A stretch of 64,000 nucleotides of DNA from Ophioderma brevispina. Taxonomy: Eukaryota; Echinodermata; Ophiuroidea; Amphilepidida; Ophiodermatidae. Position 1 is the first letter of the stretch. The number at the start of each line of letters is the position of its first letter. Of this stretch, positions 33,946 through 45,410 are shown piece by piece. The stretch spans positions 1-64,000 of the forward strand of contig JAMKCH010072670.1 of the NCBI GenBank assembly GCA_023653785.1, in the 5' to 3' direction. Below the pieces are notes generated by a model. It had not been told where the DNA came from, did not search any database, and worked only from the letters and a program-made list of their open reading frames with translations. The position numbers and the translations under genes were made by a program.

Positions 33946-36469
33946 AAAACTGGAACTCACGGTTCGAGGTCCGCAACTACCTTTATCATGTTTATGGTAA
34001 CTTTGGGTAAAAACATCTGATTTGAATCAATGTCAGGGTAAGCTTGAAGAGGTTTAACCATCACATCTTACCAAGGGGGAGGATTTTGTTACACCTTTCC
34101 TGATGAACTTTCGTCCGGTGTGGCTTACAATGCCATCAGCTTTCGTAACATGCGTGAAAAGCCTCCACACTAGCTTCTCATCCTTTAGTGGCATTTTAGC
34201 GAAAAAAAGAAACTCTTGTTTATGTCAATTGCCATCATTTAGAGCGACCTTCATGACATCATTGTGACGCCATATGAGGTATGCTGGTACTTATTTTGGG
34301 TATCAAAAGGAAATTAGAGGATATATCCATTGGTATCAAAAAATCTAACCATGAAAAACTCGGTTTAGAAGAGGGTTAAATGTCTTGTTAGCGACCGCAA
34401 GACACTGATTTCAAAGAGAAATTAACCATATTTGTGCTAACCAAGAAATTATATACTTTATGACGCAAATGTGTTCCATAGGAATTAACCATGCAGTTTT
34501 TTCTGCGTGCATATTAGTATATACATCTCCAGTCAATTCCTTTGGTACACTTTACACATGCAAATGATCTCAAAGTTGAAATGCCTTTGTGAATATTTGT
34601 ATTGAAACGAATCACTGAGTTTTTTGTACAAAGAACACGTTACAATAATTATTTTACGGCACTGTAAAACGTTTAACTTATATGTTTTATTTAAGTGAAT
34701 ATCAAATCTTCCTTACAATACTAATACATGCACTGTTTATCAATGTTATATAATGCATCCAGATAGAAGTTACATACATTAGCAAAATTTATATGTCAAG
34801 AACGAGGTCCTTATAGGTGCCATCTTGGCAACACCGACGACCAGCTTATAACATGAAAGCCCCAAATTGGTTTGTAGTTTGCAGTCTGTATTACTGTAAT
34901 CAATTTTGATCATTTGGGTAAGTTTGCTATCTTGAATGAGGCTTGGCCGCAATCGTCGCAAATTAGAAAATAGTGTGCGCCCTCTGTATGATGCCAAAAC
35001 GAACAGGTTTGTTTTCAGGAGGCTAATAATTTCAGTAAAATATGGTTTGCAACTGTGTGTATTGCGCATGTGCTTATGGTTGTGAGGTTATTTTCTGAGT
35101 AACAAAAAAAAAAAAACAAGAGAAACACCCCAACAAACACAAACAACACCCCCCCCCGAAGCCACCAAAACAACAAGCCCCCAGCCCGCAGCCACCCGTG
35201 AACCACCCAGAACAAAAGAAAAAAAGAGAAAATTCTTTAATCGCTCTTCTACTGAGCCATTTGTTGGTAACACAATTTCCAGAAAGGGAGGTTTCCAACC
35301 CTTTGCTTTTCATACTGACATCCTATTCCATAATTTGAATACCACAGGATGAGTTTCTTCTTTCCATTGTATCCAAATAATAATCCCACCAACATTCCAT
35401 TATGACGTCCACTATGATTCATTTATGAAAATACTGATATAGGGTGGAAAATTAATATTTTTCAATGTTTACTGACTCAATCACCTTATTATAGGACTAA
35501 AACGCTCTGAGTATAATCTCTCCAGCAAGTAGAGCCAAAAGGTATAAAATCGGATATTTCTAACGGTTTTGGAGAAAATTAATTTTCCCCTACTCACTGT
35601 GTACTATGGAGATTGACATTTTTTGTTTTTTCTTCATGAAAAGGAGCGTAAAATGTCATTGATAATTTTCCATTTACGTTCCATTAAATAATCCATAGCA
35701 CCACAATGGTATTTGCAAGCTAAAAAAATCCTAAACGGAAGGGTGTCAACCACCAGCCACCCACTTACCCCCTTGGGTAACGAAGGGTTAAAGGGATACA
35801 GACACATTTTCAGCAATGAAAAAACCTGAAAATAACTGAAATGGATAGCTTGGACTTGCATTGAGTACTAAACAGTCTTACACCACCGAAAATTTTAAGT
35901 TTCGAAAAGGTATCCCTATAGTTTTTGAAAGTTATAGTTGTCATTTCCATTCTTTTCCCCTTATCTTCAGTCAATGATCTTGTAGTCAGGTGGAAGTTTT
36001 GCCACTACAGCTTTTACCCTCGTCTTACCAAAGGGTAGGGGTCCCCCCTACCGAACTTCACTCCGGTGGCTGTAAACCGCTACAAAATCGTAAAGCTTCT
36101 AAGTAATCGTGTCTCTCATCCTTTCCGTCTTTAGTGAAATGGTTAGGGTATTCCTCCAAGTCGAAGGGTAAGCGGGTGGAGGTGGTTGCCCACCCAAGGT
36201 GAGGTATTTTATGGTGTATTTTTTGAAAATATCATGCACAGAAGCTCTAAAACTCTTGTTTATGTAAAACTAGTCATTGGCCATCAATTAAGAGCGGAAA
36301 ACCGCATGAAAATCCTATATTCCTACGTTTTTAGCGGGCAAAATTGGATTTTGCCCTATGTTCTATTGAAAATGCCAATTATGTTGGTACTTATTTTGGT
36401 ATCATGGAAAGATGAGGACCATAGCTACCCATGGTATCAATATAAGCATCGGGTGCTTTATAAAAAAAT
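33716..36469. other. central spacer X, copy 1
   Basis: Single-copy-looking sequence flanked on the left by plus-oriented and on the right by minus-oriented satellite C. Contains an A33-type homopolymer at about 33912-33943. A diverged direct repeat is present (about 34203-34345 and 36246-36450, sharing AAACTCTTGTTTATGT and GGTACTTATTTTGG). An A/C-rich run lies at about 35101-35215. Identical to 40951-43719 except for homopolymer lengths. The open frames on the minus strand (for example 34779-35069 and 35074-35313) show no recognised domain. Confidence 0.55.
34087..35104 (+). mobile_element. candidate solo LTR in spacer X, copy 1
   Basis: AAGGGGGAGGA at 34074-34084, identical to the polypurine tract of the Gmr1-like element, is followed 2 bp later by TGTTACACC. 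GAGTAACA ends at 35104, giving TGTTAC...GTAACA inverted termini about 1,018 bp apart. No second LTR, PBS or coding region was found, so this is tentative. The duplicate is at 41335-42351. Confidence 0.35.
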
Positions 36470-36952
36470 TCTCGAGGTACCACCCATATGCAACATAGGT
36501 AAAAAACTAGAAAATTCGACTTCTTTCTAGAAACACTTGAAATGAATAGGGGAGTTGCATGAGAATTTTGCACCATGTTTTGACGAAATTTATAGGTATT
36601 TTTCATTTTAGATAGCCTGCATCTAAAAAAATCGTATAAAATTTGCATCCATCCGCAAAACGTACAACTTGCTAGCGTTTTTGCTTGAGATGTGGAAAAA
36701 GGGCAACTCAACGCAAAACGTATCAATCCATATTCAGCGTTTATATAGGCCGAAAATTTGAAAAAATAAAATTTGTCTATAAACTCTTGGAATGATTAGA
36801 GCAGGCAGCCATTGATATTTGTTTTATATTTTTATTTTATTTCTGTTTAGTGATTAATCATTAAAAATCCTTAAATTGGATTAATGCAAAACTAGCAATC
36901 CTGTGGAAGCATAGGCAAACAAATTAGGTTTTTCTAGAAACACTTGAACTTG
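36470..36952 (-). repeat. satellite C, inverted, copy 1
   Basis: Reverse-complement satellite C: ATATGCAACATAGGTAAAAA, TTCTAGAAACACTTGAAAT, TTTTGCACCATGTTTTGACG, TTCATTTTAGATAGCCTGCA, CCGCAAAACGT, and GGGCAACTCAACGCAAAACG. It stops at TTGGCACAACG, where the right end of a TTAA-type element begins. Confidence 0.85.
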
Positions 36953-36987
36953 GCACAACGATTTTAAATCCCTTGGTCACTTAAGTG
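36953..36987. mobile_element. right end fragment of the TTAA-target element
   Basis: TTGGCACAACG followed by AAATCCCTTGGTCACTTAAG and GTG, then TTAA and integrase coding sequence. It is the counterpart of 29736-29776 and marks the joint of the 7.2-kb tandem duplication, at a microhomology (TTGGCACAACG) between satellite C and the element. Confidence 0.7.
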
Positions 36988-37638
36988 TTAATAGATTGCG
37001 TAGAACCACTTCCAAAGACCAAGTCAGGAAATCAGTATTTACTGAACATCATGTGTGCTTCCACAAGATTCCCTGAGGCTATACCCGTGAGAAATATTAG
37101 AGCACAGAGTATGGTGAAAGCTCTAACAAAGTTTTTCACCCTAGTAGGCCATCCAAAATCAATTCAGTCTGATCAAGGATCAAATTTCATGTCAGGTTTG
37201 TTCCAACAAGTTATGGACCAGTTGGGAATTTCCCAGTACAGTTCTTCAGCATACCACCCAGAATCCCAGGGGGCCCTAGAAAGGTACCACCAAACATTGA
37301 AAACAATGATCAAAACCTATTGTTTTGAATTCGAGAGGGATTGGGATGAGGGAGTTCATCTCCTGTTATTTGCTACCAGGGAGGCTGTACAAGAGTCATT
37401 AGGATTCAGTCCATTTGAGTTGGTGTTTGGTCACAAAGTTAGGGGACCATTGAAACTACTGAAAGAAAAGTGGTTGTGTGAAAATCCTGAAGTGAATTTG
37501 TTAGACTATGTGTCTCAATTCAGACACAGGCTCCAAAGAGCCACAGAAATTGCCAAACAAAATCTCAAACAGAGCCAGGCAAAAATGAAAACATGGTATG
37601 ACAAAGCTGCCAGAAACAGAGTATTCAAAACCAAGTGA
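36985..37638 (+). pseudogene. integrase catalytic core and C-terminal region
   Basis: Open for 217 codons. Catalytic DDE residues are in place: D4 in the LIDC motif (36994), D63 in QSDQGSNF, and E99 in YHPESQGALER, with exactly 35 residues between D63 and E99 (D,D-35-E). Downstream are FSPFELVFGHKVRGPLKLL and a helical segment ending ARNRVFKTK. The frame then stops because of one extra A in a run at about 37627-37631; the protein continues in the next frame (37598-38239). The N-terminal zinc domain is missing from this copy because the duplication joint cuts there. The enzyme would insert element DNA into the genome. Confidence 0.9.
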
Positions 37639-38239
37639 CAAAGTTTTGGCACTTCTTCCAATACAAGGGCATCCTTTGCAAGCCAAGTATTCTGGATCAT
37701 ATGAGATTGAGAGCAAAGTGGGAGACCTTGACTATGTGATCAAAACACCAGGTAGACGTAAAAGTCGACAATTATGTCACATAAATATGCTCAAAGAGTA
37801 TAATGAAAGAGATGAGAACGTTAAGCCTGTGTGTGTGGTGTCATCCAGAGTTAGTGATGAGTGTACAAATGATGACATCACAGAGTCAGAACCTGAACAA
37901 AACAGCACTGTAAACACAGAAAATGATTATGGTGTCAAATTACAAAATTCTGTCATACTTGCCAATTTAGACAAGAAACTAGGTCACCTCCCACAAGGTC
38001 AACACGGTGAATTGAAAGAATTAATTCATGAGTGGGAAAACATATTTTCTGATGTACCCAGTGAGACACAGGTCATAAACCATGACATTGTTGTAGGCTA
38101 TTCGGAGCCAATCAAATTGCAGCATCTCAGTGAATCAAGTAGAAGTGAGATTGGAAATTCAGATCCAGTCAAACTGCACTTTGATGCATATTGGGGAACA
38201 ATGTACCCGATCCTTATTTTTGAATTGTATTTCAATTAA
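37598..38239 (+). pseudogene. integrase C-terminus followed by start of reverse transcriptase
   Basis: The real continuation begins near codon 10 (SKPSDKVLALLPIQGHPLQ), then AKYSGSYEI, a GPY/F-type module with one changed residue, and CHINMLKEY. After an acidic linker rich in E, S and N comes LGHLPQGQHGELKELIHEWE and NIFSDVPSET, the segment that normally leads into the RT fingers. About 25 residues later homology is lost (from LSESSRSEIG), so the RT palm including its YxDD site is deleted. Integrase directly upstream of RT, rather than downstream of RNase H, is the Gmr1-like order within Ty3/gypsy. Confidence 0.85.
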
Positions 38240-38261
38240 ATTTTGTGGATGAGAAATTAAA

Positions 38262-38385
38262 AACTCCACCTGACAAGAATTTAACCTGCTGGAGTTTGAC
38301 TCTACAAGAATACAATCTGGACATAAGACATATCAAAGGAAAGAAAATGTCTTGGCAGATGGCTTGTCCAGAGCTGCCTAAATTT
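38262..38385 (+). pseudogene. RNase H C-terminal remnant
   Basis: The stretch encodes a broken WSLTLQEYNLDIRHIKGK followed by LADGLSRAA and a stop, the usual end of Ty3/gypsy RNase H (a conserved LAD-LSR motif). It lies between the truncated RT and the polypurine tract, confirming that RT-RH is the last pol unit in this element. The preceding RT/RH sequence, probably more than 1 kb, is deleted. Confidence 0.8.
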
Positions 38386-38564
38386 TGTTCAGAAATTTAG
38401 TATTACAATTTTATGTAATATAGACTGAAGGCAGCAATGCAAGAACATTATAATAAAAAGTGTAAAATTTGCACTGTGTAAACTGTATGTAAAATTAACC
38501 ACAAAATGGTTAAAGGTATAAAGCCAGATTTTGGAAAATTTTCATTTCATTCAATTTTCTTTTT
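38386..38564. other. element 3' untranslated region
   Basis: AT-rich sequence between the RNase H stop and the polypurine tract. The same sequence is at about 31160-31325. Confidence 0.6.
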
Positions 38565-38575
38565 AAGGGGGAGGA
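38565..38575 (+). other. polypurine tract
   Basis: AAGGGGGAGGA immediately upstream of the TGTTAT start of the 3' LTR. Confidence 0.9.
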
Positions 38576-39575
38576 TGTTATATGGCCTCCATGTTTCTGA
38601 TTAAACTTTTAAAAATATTATTTTCTCAATTTTATTTGAGAAAAGATTTCTCACGGGAAAAGTACTTTGTTTACTATAAAAGAGAGAAAGGGGGACACCC
38701 CTAGTTTGTTTTTGCTAAGTGCACCTGTTTAGATTAGCATTCTTGGGGAATTCCCCACCTCCCCTATTGTGCAAACTTAGAAACTGAGTCAACTTGTTTA
38801 TGCTTTCGAGATCAAAACATTGTAAGATCAGGGAATTTCCCCTTAGAGTTATATATGGAAAGTGATGTGATTCAGGTTATGTTTATGCATGATGATGTGA
38901 GAAGTTAAATAGTACTTGTGACTGAAATCAGGAGCTAAACTAGAGCTCTGGAGCTATCCCTTTACTCTTCAATAATGGTAGATTTGAGTTCTACATCTAG
39001 TGCCTGGATTTAATATTTTGGATGCCGCCGGAGCTTGATAGCTAAATTGTCTGCTGTCGTCTTTCAAGCCAAAGAGCTTCAGTTTTCGGAATCAAAAAAG
39101 GATTCCAATTTGTGGTCCTATATGAGGATATAGCGACAGACTGATGGTGGTATATTCTGGTTTTTATTATTGTGGAACATTAGCGTCGTCGAGGGAAAGC
39201 CCCGTCGTCTTGAACTGCTGGACAAAAGTCAACTTCAGGACTGAGAAGATTCCAATGGAATATTACCCGAGGATTTATAAGCGTGACTTTGCATGCTGTC
39301 ATTTTGGAGTCTTCGCTGTGAGGACATAATTATTATCGTTGAACTGCAACGCTACTTTTAGATGGAGACAAATGGACTCTGAGTAAGATTAGAATTTTTA
39401 AGTGTAATTTTGAATTGTATAGATAATTGTACTTTGGACATAACAAATTCTTGAACCAATTACAATCATTAACATCTGTTATATTATATAAAATTCAGAT
39501 CACTTGTGCACAAGGCTCATTTATTTGTGTTTGAAAGGTATTTCTGACCTTTGACGTCTACGAGACGTCATAACA
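38576..39575 (+). mobile_element. 3' LTR, cleanest copy
   Basis: 1,000 bp from TGTTATATGG to GTCATAACA. It retains the GGGGAATTCCCC palindrome (38745-38756) and the CRE-like palindrome at its end. It is followed by GAAT and then CATGGCTACCTGCTCTAA, which is satellite C continuing from the interruption point at 25235 (ACAAACTAT). Confidence 0.92.
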
Positions 39576-39890
39576 GAATCATGGCTACCTGCTCTAAGAA
39601 TTTCAGCGATTGCAGAAAAGTTTAATTTTCGGATTTTCGCCTATATAAATGCTGTATGTGGATTGTTACGTTTTGCGTTGGGTTGCCCCTTTTTTCCACG
39701 TCTAAATGCAAAACGTAGGAAAGTTGTTACAAATTGCAAATTTTACAGATTAATTTATGAGTAATCTTTAAACAGAAATAAATTTTACTAGAAACGTGGT
39801 GCAACCTATTATGGCTACCTACTCTAAAAATTCCAAGTGTTTCTAGAAACGTATTATTGTTCAGATTGTTGCCTATATAAAGGATAATTA
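39576..39890 (+). repeat. satellite C fragment after the 3' LTR
   Basis: GGCTACCTGCTCTAAGAATT, CGCCTATATAAATGCTGTAT, GTTACGTTTTGCGTTGGGTT and GCAAAACGTAGG. Cleaner duplicate of 32327-32640. Confidence 0.85.
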
Positions 39891-40364
39891 TATGAGATTT
39901 AAGAAAATGATGGTTGTGGTTGAAATATTTGGTGGCAGGGATATTTCTAGGCCGAAAAATGCATTTTGGGCTGTAAATAAAGCGAAATTATTTGTTTATA
40001 TTTTTTTAAAGTAAAAATTATTATAATCTTATCATCTTTGTTATTGATATAGGTTTTATACATTCCATTAAGGGTTCAGGCAATACTCGTTGTGGTGACA
40101 TGTTATAGAAATTATGTTTTTTAAGGAGAAAACGTGATTTTGGGGCTAAAATTCTAGACCCTTTATATATTGTATAAAACAGAAATCTATAATACAAATG
40201 TCAGAGATTGATAGTATTGCATCAAGATTTAAATTTGTTTTGCTACGAAATTAATAAATCTTGATTTTCTTACGTGATTTTTAACCCAAAAACACTCCGG
40301 CCACCATAGTTTTTGATCACAACCATCATTTTTTAAAATTATTTATTACTATCTTTCCGAAGAG
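39891..40364. other. unannotated, duplicate of 32641-33130
   Basis: AT-rich with no recognised feature. Confidence 0.45.
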
Positions 40365-40950
40365 AAACATCATGGGCTACCTAAAAAATTTCAAGTGTTC
40401 TCAAAGGTCTATTCATACTTCTGTCTATAGGCTGCATATGAATTTCCCCTTTTTCACACATTTTTTATCGAGATTTTTCTTTTCGATGCTGCTCTCCAAA
40501 AAGGAAAAATGATTTTCGGCCAAAACATGGTGCAAAATAACATAAACATCTATCGATTTCAAATGCTTCCTACCAAATACTTTTTTCATGGAATTTTAAA
40601 TTATAAGGAAATTATTATTATACAATGTAATAGAAACGGGATGCAAACCATGATAGCTATCGACCTTCCAAATTGCAGTGTGTTTTTATAAAAAATCGAT
40701 TTAGAGTTTTTACCTATAATACCGGCCCATATACGTTTTGCTACTTTTTTTTGGGCGTTGATTTCCCCACACCCTTTTGTGTCTACTGCAAGCAGAAAAA
40801 CATATAAAAATTAAGATCGTTAAATGGGCACTCTAATTTTTCTTAATATATTACCTTCATTGAAAAAAAGTGGATTTAAGTCCTGTGGCAACCCACAACT
40901 ATTTGCCCCCATATCTTGATTAAATGTGATTCAAATCCCCTTGTACTATA
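40365..40950 (+). repeat. degenerate satellite C-like block, copy 2
   Basis: Duplicate of 33131-33715. The first half is identical. From about 40715 both copies become noisy and disagree at many indels, for example ACGTTTTGCTAC followed by TTTTTTTTGGGCG here versus GGGTTGCTACGTTTTGCG in copy 1. Confidence 0.65.
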
Positions 40951-41157
40951 TTTTGCACCTTCTACGGATTTTGGGTCATATGAAGGCAACTGTTGCCGCG
41001 CTTGTATTTGCTAATCGGTTGAATTGCTACGGTTATTTATCACACTAGTTTAAGAATCCATTCCCTTTCTGATGTGTTACAGAAAATCAATGCGTTGTTT
41101 TTGCTCAATCCAACCATTCAGACAGACCACATGCCCAACGAACATGTTGTCATGGGG

Positions 41158-41193
<36 letters not shown>

Positions 41194-43719
41194 AAAACTG
41201 GAACTCACGGTTCGAGGTCCGCAACTACCTTTATCATGTTTATGGTAACTTTGGGTAAAAACATCTGATTTGAATCAATGTCAGGGTAAGCTTGAAGAGG
41301 TTTAACCATCACATCTTACCAAGGGGGAGGATTTTGTTACACCTTTCCTGATGAACTTTCGTCCGGTGTGGCTTACAATGCCATCAGCTTTCGTAACATG
41401 CGTGAAAAGCCTCCACACTAGCTTCTCATCCTTTAGTGGCATTTTAGCGAAAAAAAGAAACTCTTGTTTATGTCAATTGCCATCATTTAGAGCGACCTTC
41501 ATGACATCATTGTGACGCCATATGAGGTATGCTGGTACTTATTTTGGGTATCAAAAGGAAATTAGAGGATATATCCATTGGTATCAAAAAATCTAACCAT
41601 GAAAAACTCGGTTTAGAAGAGGGTTAAATGTCTTGTTAGCGACCGCAAGACACTGATTTCAAAGAGAAATTAACCATATTTGTGCTAACCAAGAAATTAT
41701 ATACTTTATGACGCAAATGTGTTCCATAGGAATTAACCATGCAGTTTTTTCTGCGTGCATATTAGTATATACATCTCCAGTCAATTCCTTTGGTACACTT
41801 TACACATGCAAATGATCTCAAAGTTGAAATGCCTTTGTGAATATTTGTATTGAAACGAATCACTGAGTTTTTTGTACAAAGAACACGTTACAATAATTAT
41901 TTTACGGCACTGTAAAACGTTTAACTTATATGTTTTATTTAAGTGAATATCAAATCTTCCTTACAATACTAATACATGCACTGTTTATCAATGTTATATA
42001 ATGCATCCAGATAGAAGTTACATACATTAGCAAAATTTATATGTCAAGAACGAGGTCCTTATAGGTGCCATCTTGGCAACACCGACGACCAGCTTATAAC
42101 ATGAAAGCCCCAAATTGGTTTGTAGTTTGCAGTCTGTATTACTGTAATCAATTTTGATCATTTGGGTAAGTTTGCTATCTTGAATGAGGCTTGGCCGCAA
42201 TCGTCGCAAATTAGAAAATAGTGTGCGCCCTCTGTATGATGCCAAAACGAACAGGTTGTTTTCAGGAGGCTAATAATTTCAGTAAAATATGGTTTGCAAC
42301 TGTGTGTATTGCGCATGTGCTTATGGTTGTGAGGTTATTTTCTGAGTAACAAAAAAAAAAAAACAAGAGAAACACCCCAACAAACACAAACAACACCCCC
42401 CCCCGAAGCCACCAAAACAACAAGCCCCCAGCCCGCAGCCACCCGTGAACCACCCAGAACAAAAGAAAAAAAGAGAAAATTCTTTAATCGCTCTTCTACT
42501 GAGCCATTTGTTGGTAACACAATTTCCAGAAAGGGAGGTTTCCAACCCTTTGCTTTTCATACTGACATCCTATTCCATAATTTGAATACCACAGGATGAG
42601 TTTCTTCTTTCCATTGTATCCAAATAATAATCCCACCAACATTCCATTATGACGTCCACTATGATTCATTTATGAAAATACTGATATAGGGTGGAAAATT
42701 AATATTTTTCAATGTTTACTGACTCAATCACCTTATTATAGGACTAAAACGCTCTGAGTATAATCTCTCCAGCAAGTAGAGCCAAAAGGTATAAAATCGG
42801 ATATTTCTAACGGTTTTGGAGAAAATTAATTTTCCCCTACTCACTGTGTACTATGGAGATTGACATTTTTTGTTTTTCTTCATGAAAAGGAGCGTAAAAT
42901 GTCATTGATAATTTTCCATTTACGTTCCATTAAATAATCCATAGCACCACAATGGTATTTGCAAGCTAAAAAAATCCTAAACGGAAGGGTGTCAACCACC
43001 AGCCACCCACTTACCCCCTTGGGTAACGAAGGGTTAAAGGGATACAGACACATTTTCAGCAATGAAAAAACCTGAAAATAACTGAAATGGATAGCTTGGA
43101 CTTGCATTGAGTACTAAACAGTCTTACACCACCGAAAATTTTAAGTTTCGAAAAGGTATCCCTATAGTTTTTGAAAGTTATAGTTGTCATTTCCATTCTT
43201 TTCCCCTTATCTTCAGTCAATGATCTTGTAGTCAGGTGGAAGTTTTGCCACTACAGCTTTTACCCTCGTCTTACCAAAGGGTAGGGGTCCCCCCTACCGA
43301 ACTTCACTCCGGTGGCTGTAAACCGCTACAAAATCGTAAAGCTTCTAAGTAATCGTGTCTCTCATCCTTTCCGTCTTTAGTGAAATGGTTAGGGTATTCC
43401 TCCAAGTCGAAGGGTAAGCGGGTGGAGGTGGTTGCCCACCCAAGGTGAGGTATTTTATGGTGTATTTTTTGAAAATATCATGCACAGAAGCTCTAAAACT
43501 CTTGTTTATGTAAAACTAGTCATTGGCCATCAATTAAGAGCGGAAAACCGCATGAAAATCCTATATTCCTACGTTTTTTAGCGGGCAAAATTGGATTTTG
43601 CCCTATGTTCTATTGAAAATGCCAATTATGTTGGTACTTATTTTGGTATCATGGAAAGATGAGGACCATAGCTACCCATGGTATCAATATAAGCATCGGG
43701 TGCTTTATAAAAAAAATTC
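40951..43719. other. central spacer X, copy 2
   Basis: Matches 33716-36469 apart from homopolymer-length changes (for example A-run 31 versus 33, and GGTTGTTTTC versus GGTTTGTTTTC). No gene recognised. Confidence 0.55.
41335..42351 (+). mobile_element. candidate solo LTR in spacer X, copy 2
   Basis: Duplicate of 34087-35104: AAGGGGGAGGA upstream, TGTTACACC start, GAGTAACA end. Same tentative status. Confidence 0.35.
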
Positions 43720-44225
43720 TCGAGGTACCACCCATATGCAACATAGGTAAAAAACTAGAAAATTCGACTTCTTTCTAGAAACACTTGAAATGAATAGGGG
43801 AGTTGCATGAGAATTTTGCACCATGTTTTGACGAAATTTATAGGTATTTTTCATTTTAGATAGCCTGCATCTAAAAAAATCGTATAAAATTTGCATCCAT
43901 CCGCAAAACGTACAACTTGCTAGCGTTTTTGCTTGAGATGTGGAAAAAGGGGCAACTCAACGCAAAACGTATCAATCCATATTCACGGTTTCTATAGGCT
44001 AAAATTGAAAAATAAAATTTGTTCTAGAAACGCTTGGAATGATTAAGCATAGCCGCCCTGATTGTTTGTTTATATTTATTTATTTTATTTCTGTCTATTT
44101 ATGTACTCATGAAAAAATCCTTAAGATTTGATTACTGCAAAACGTAGCAATCCAGGTGGCAACATAGGGCAAACCAATTAGGTTTTTCTATAAACACTTG
44201 AAATTGGCATCAACGATTTTAAATC
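43720..44225 (-). repeat. satellite C, inverted, copy 2
   Basis: Duplicate of 36470-36952. Here it continues through AAATTGGCATCAACG into the first family B unit, so this is probably the true right flank. Confidence 0.85.
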
Positions 44226-44884
44226 GGGCAATGCTCACACCCATTGAACACAAAGGAGTCGAAACACCGTAAACCATCCAAAGTGCATCCGCTACCCATG
44301 AAAGGGTCCACTTTTTGTTTAAAAAATTAGGTTTGACCATGTTTGATCAAGTAGCTGTGTCGGGATCCAAGCAATGCTAATCAACCATTGAAACACAAAG
44401 GAGCCGAAACACCGGGGACCATCCAGAAAGCTCCATGAACCACCAAACTGTTTCCACTTCTGTTTAAATATACAATATATTGACAATATGGCCAGAAATG
44501 GTTAATTGGGGTTCCAGCCAATGCTGAAAAAACATACCCAAGGTTCCAACGACCTAGAACCACCCAGAACCACTTAATAAGTGTCCCACTTTGTTCTTAC
44601 ACAACAATATTTTGACCATTTTGCTCAGAAAGCCGAATTGGTTTCCATGAAATGCTCAACAAAACCATTATACACTAAGGAGCCCGAAAACAACGGGAAC
44701 CACGCAGACACCATCTGGGAATGTAAGGGCCCCACCTTTTGTTCAAAATCACTTTTTGACAAGATGGCCAGAAATGCTGATTTGGATTCCAGTCAAAGCT
44801 CAACAACCATTGTTACACAACGGAGCCAAAAACACCGGGAACCATCCAGAAACTATCTTCGAACCATCCAAAGTTCCACTTTTG
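44226..44884 (+). repeat. family B tandem array, part 1
   Basis: About 4.5 units of 144-150 bp. Each contains CAATGCTCA, CCATT-ACACAAAGGAGCC, GAAAACACCGGGAACC, a TCCAGAAA block, CCATCCAAAGTG, CCACTTTTGTTTAAA and TTTTGACCAT. Open frames such as 44581-44901 are repeat translations. The array is cut at about 44884 by a LINE insertion. Confidence 0.85.
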
Positions 44885-45410
44885 TTTATTTATTTATTTA
44901 ATCTTTCTTTATTGAGGGTAAAACAGCTTCAGTGTCAAGCACTGCTTTCCAAGCAGGCCCTCACATACAGAAAATAGCAGTTACATTATATACAATAATT
45001 ATAAAACATAACAATTATAATATACAGATAAAACAAAATACATGGAAGTCACTAACAAATATATTTGGAACACAAAATTACATTTGTTGAATCTTTGACC
45101 TGAATTGACTCAATGTCATGTTTTCCAAATCAGTTCTGATTGTTGATGGCAAGTTGTTCCAGGCATATGTTGCCCTGACATGAAATGTGCGCAATCCTGA
45201 ATTAGATTTAAATTTTGGTATAACCAATGTGTTAGTAGTGTGATTTCTTGTGAGATGTGAATGATTGTGAACAAAATCAAACTGAGTAGATAAATATGAT
45301 GGACTAAGATTTCTTAAACATTTAAACACTATAAGTAAAAGGTGATTATGCCATCGTTTATCAAGTTTGACCCACTGGAGCTTGTCAAATATCAATAGTT
45401 GACCAATATG
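44885..45410 (-). pseudogene. LINE 3' end inserted in family B array
   Basis: Read on the minus strand: coding 3' end with KCLRNLSPSYLSTQFDF and HSHLTRNHTTNTLVIPKF, then RNA-like FHVRATYAWNNLPSTIRTDL and SQFRSKIQQM stop (45078). This is the typical C-terminal WN-LP / FK-L region of CR1/L2-type LINE pol. It is followed by about 190 bp of 3' region ending in ATTTA repeats at 44885-44900 (minus-strand TAAATAAATAAA tail). The 5' part, including the RT palm, is missing, as usual for 5'-truncated LINE copies. The flanking B units resume on both sides. Confidence 0.8.

Noticed and set aside
35074..35313. Cys/Gly/Phe-rich secreted-looking peptide on the minus strand (also at 42321-42560)
   Set aside because: Arises from an A/C-rich tract read in antisense; identical in the duplicated copy, with no conservation evidence.
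32327..36952. A second independent retrotransposon insertion between the LTRs at 31337 and 38576
   Set aside because: The second integrase-LTR unit is co-linear with the first and joined at a microhomology, so a duplicated or mis-assembled block explains it better.
44581..44977. Open frames of 70-106 codons in family B
   Set aside because: Frames run through tandem repeat units and end at the LINE insertion; no protein features.
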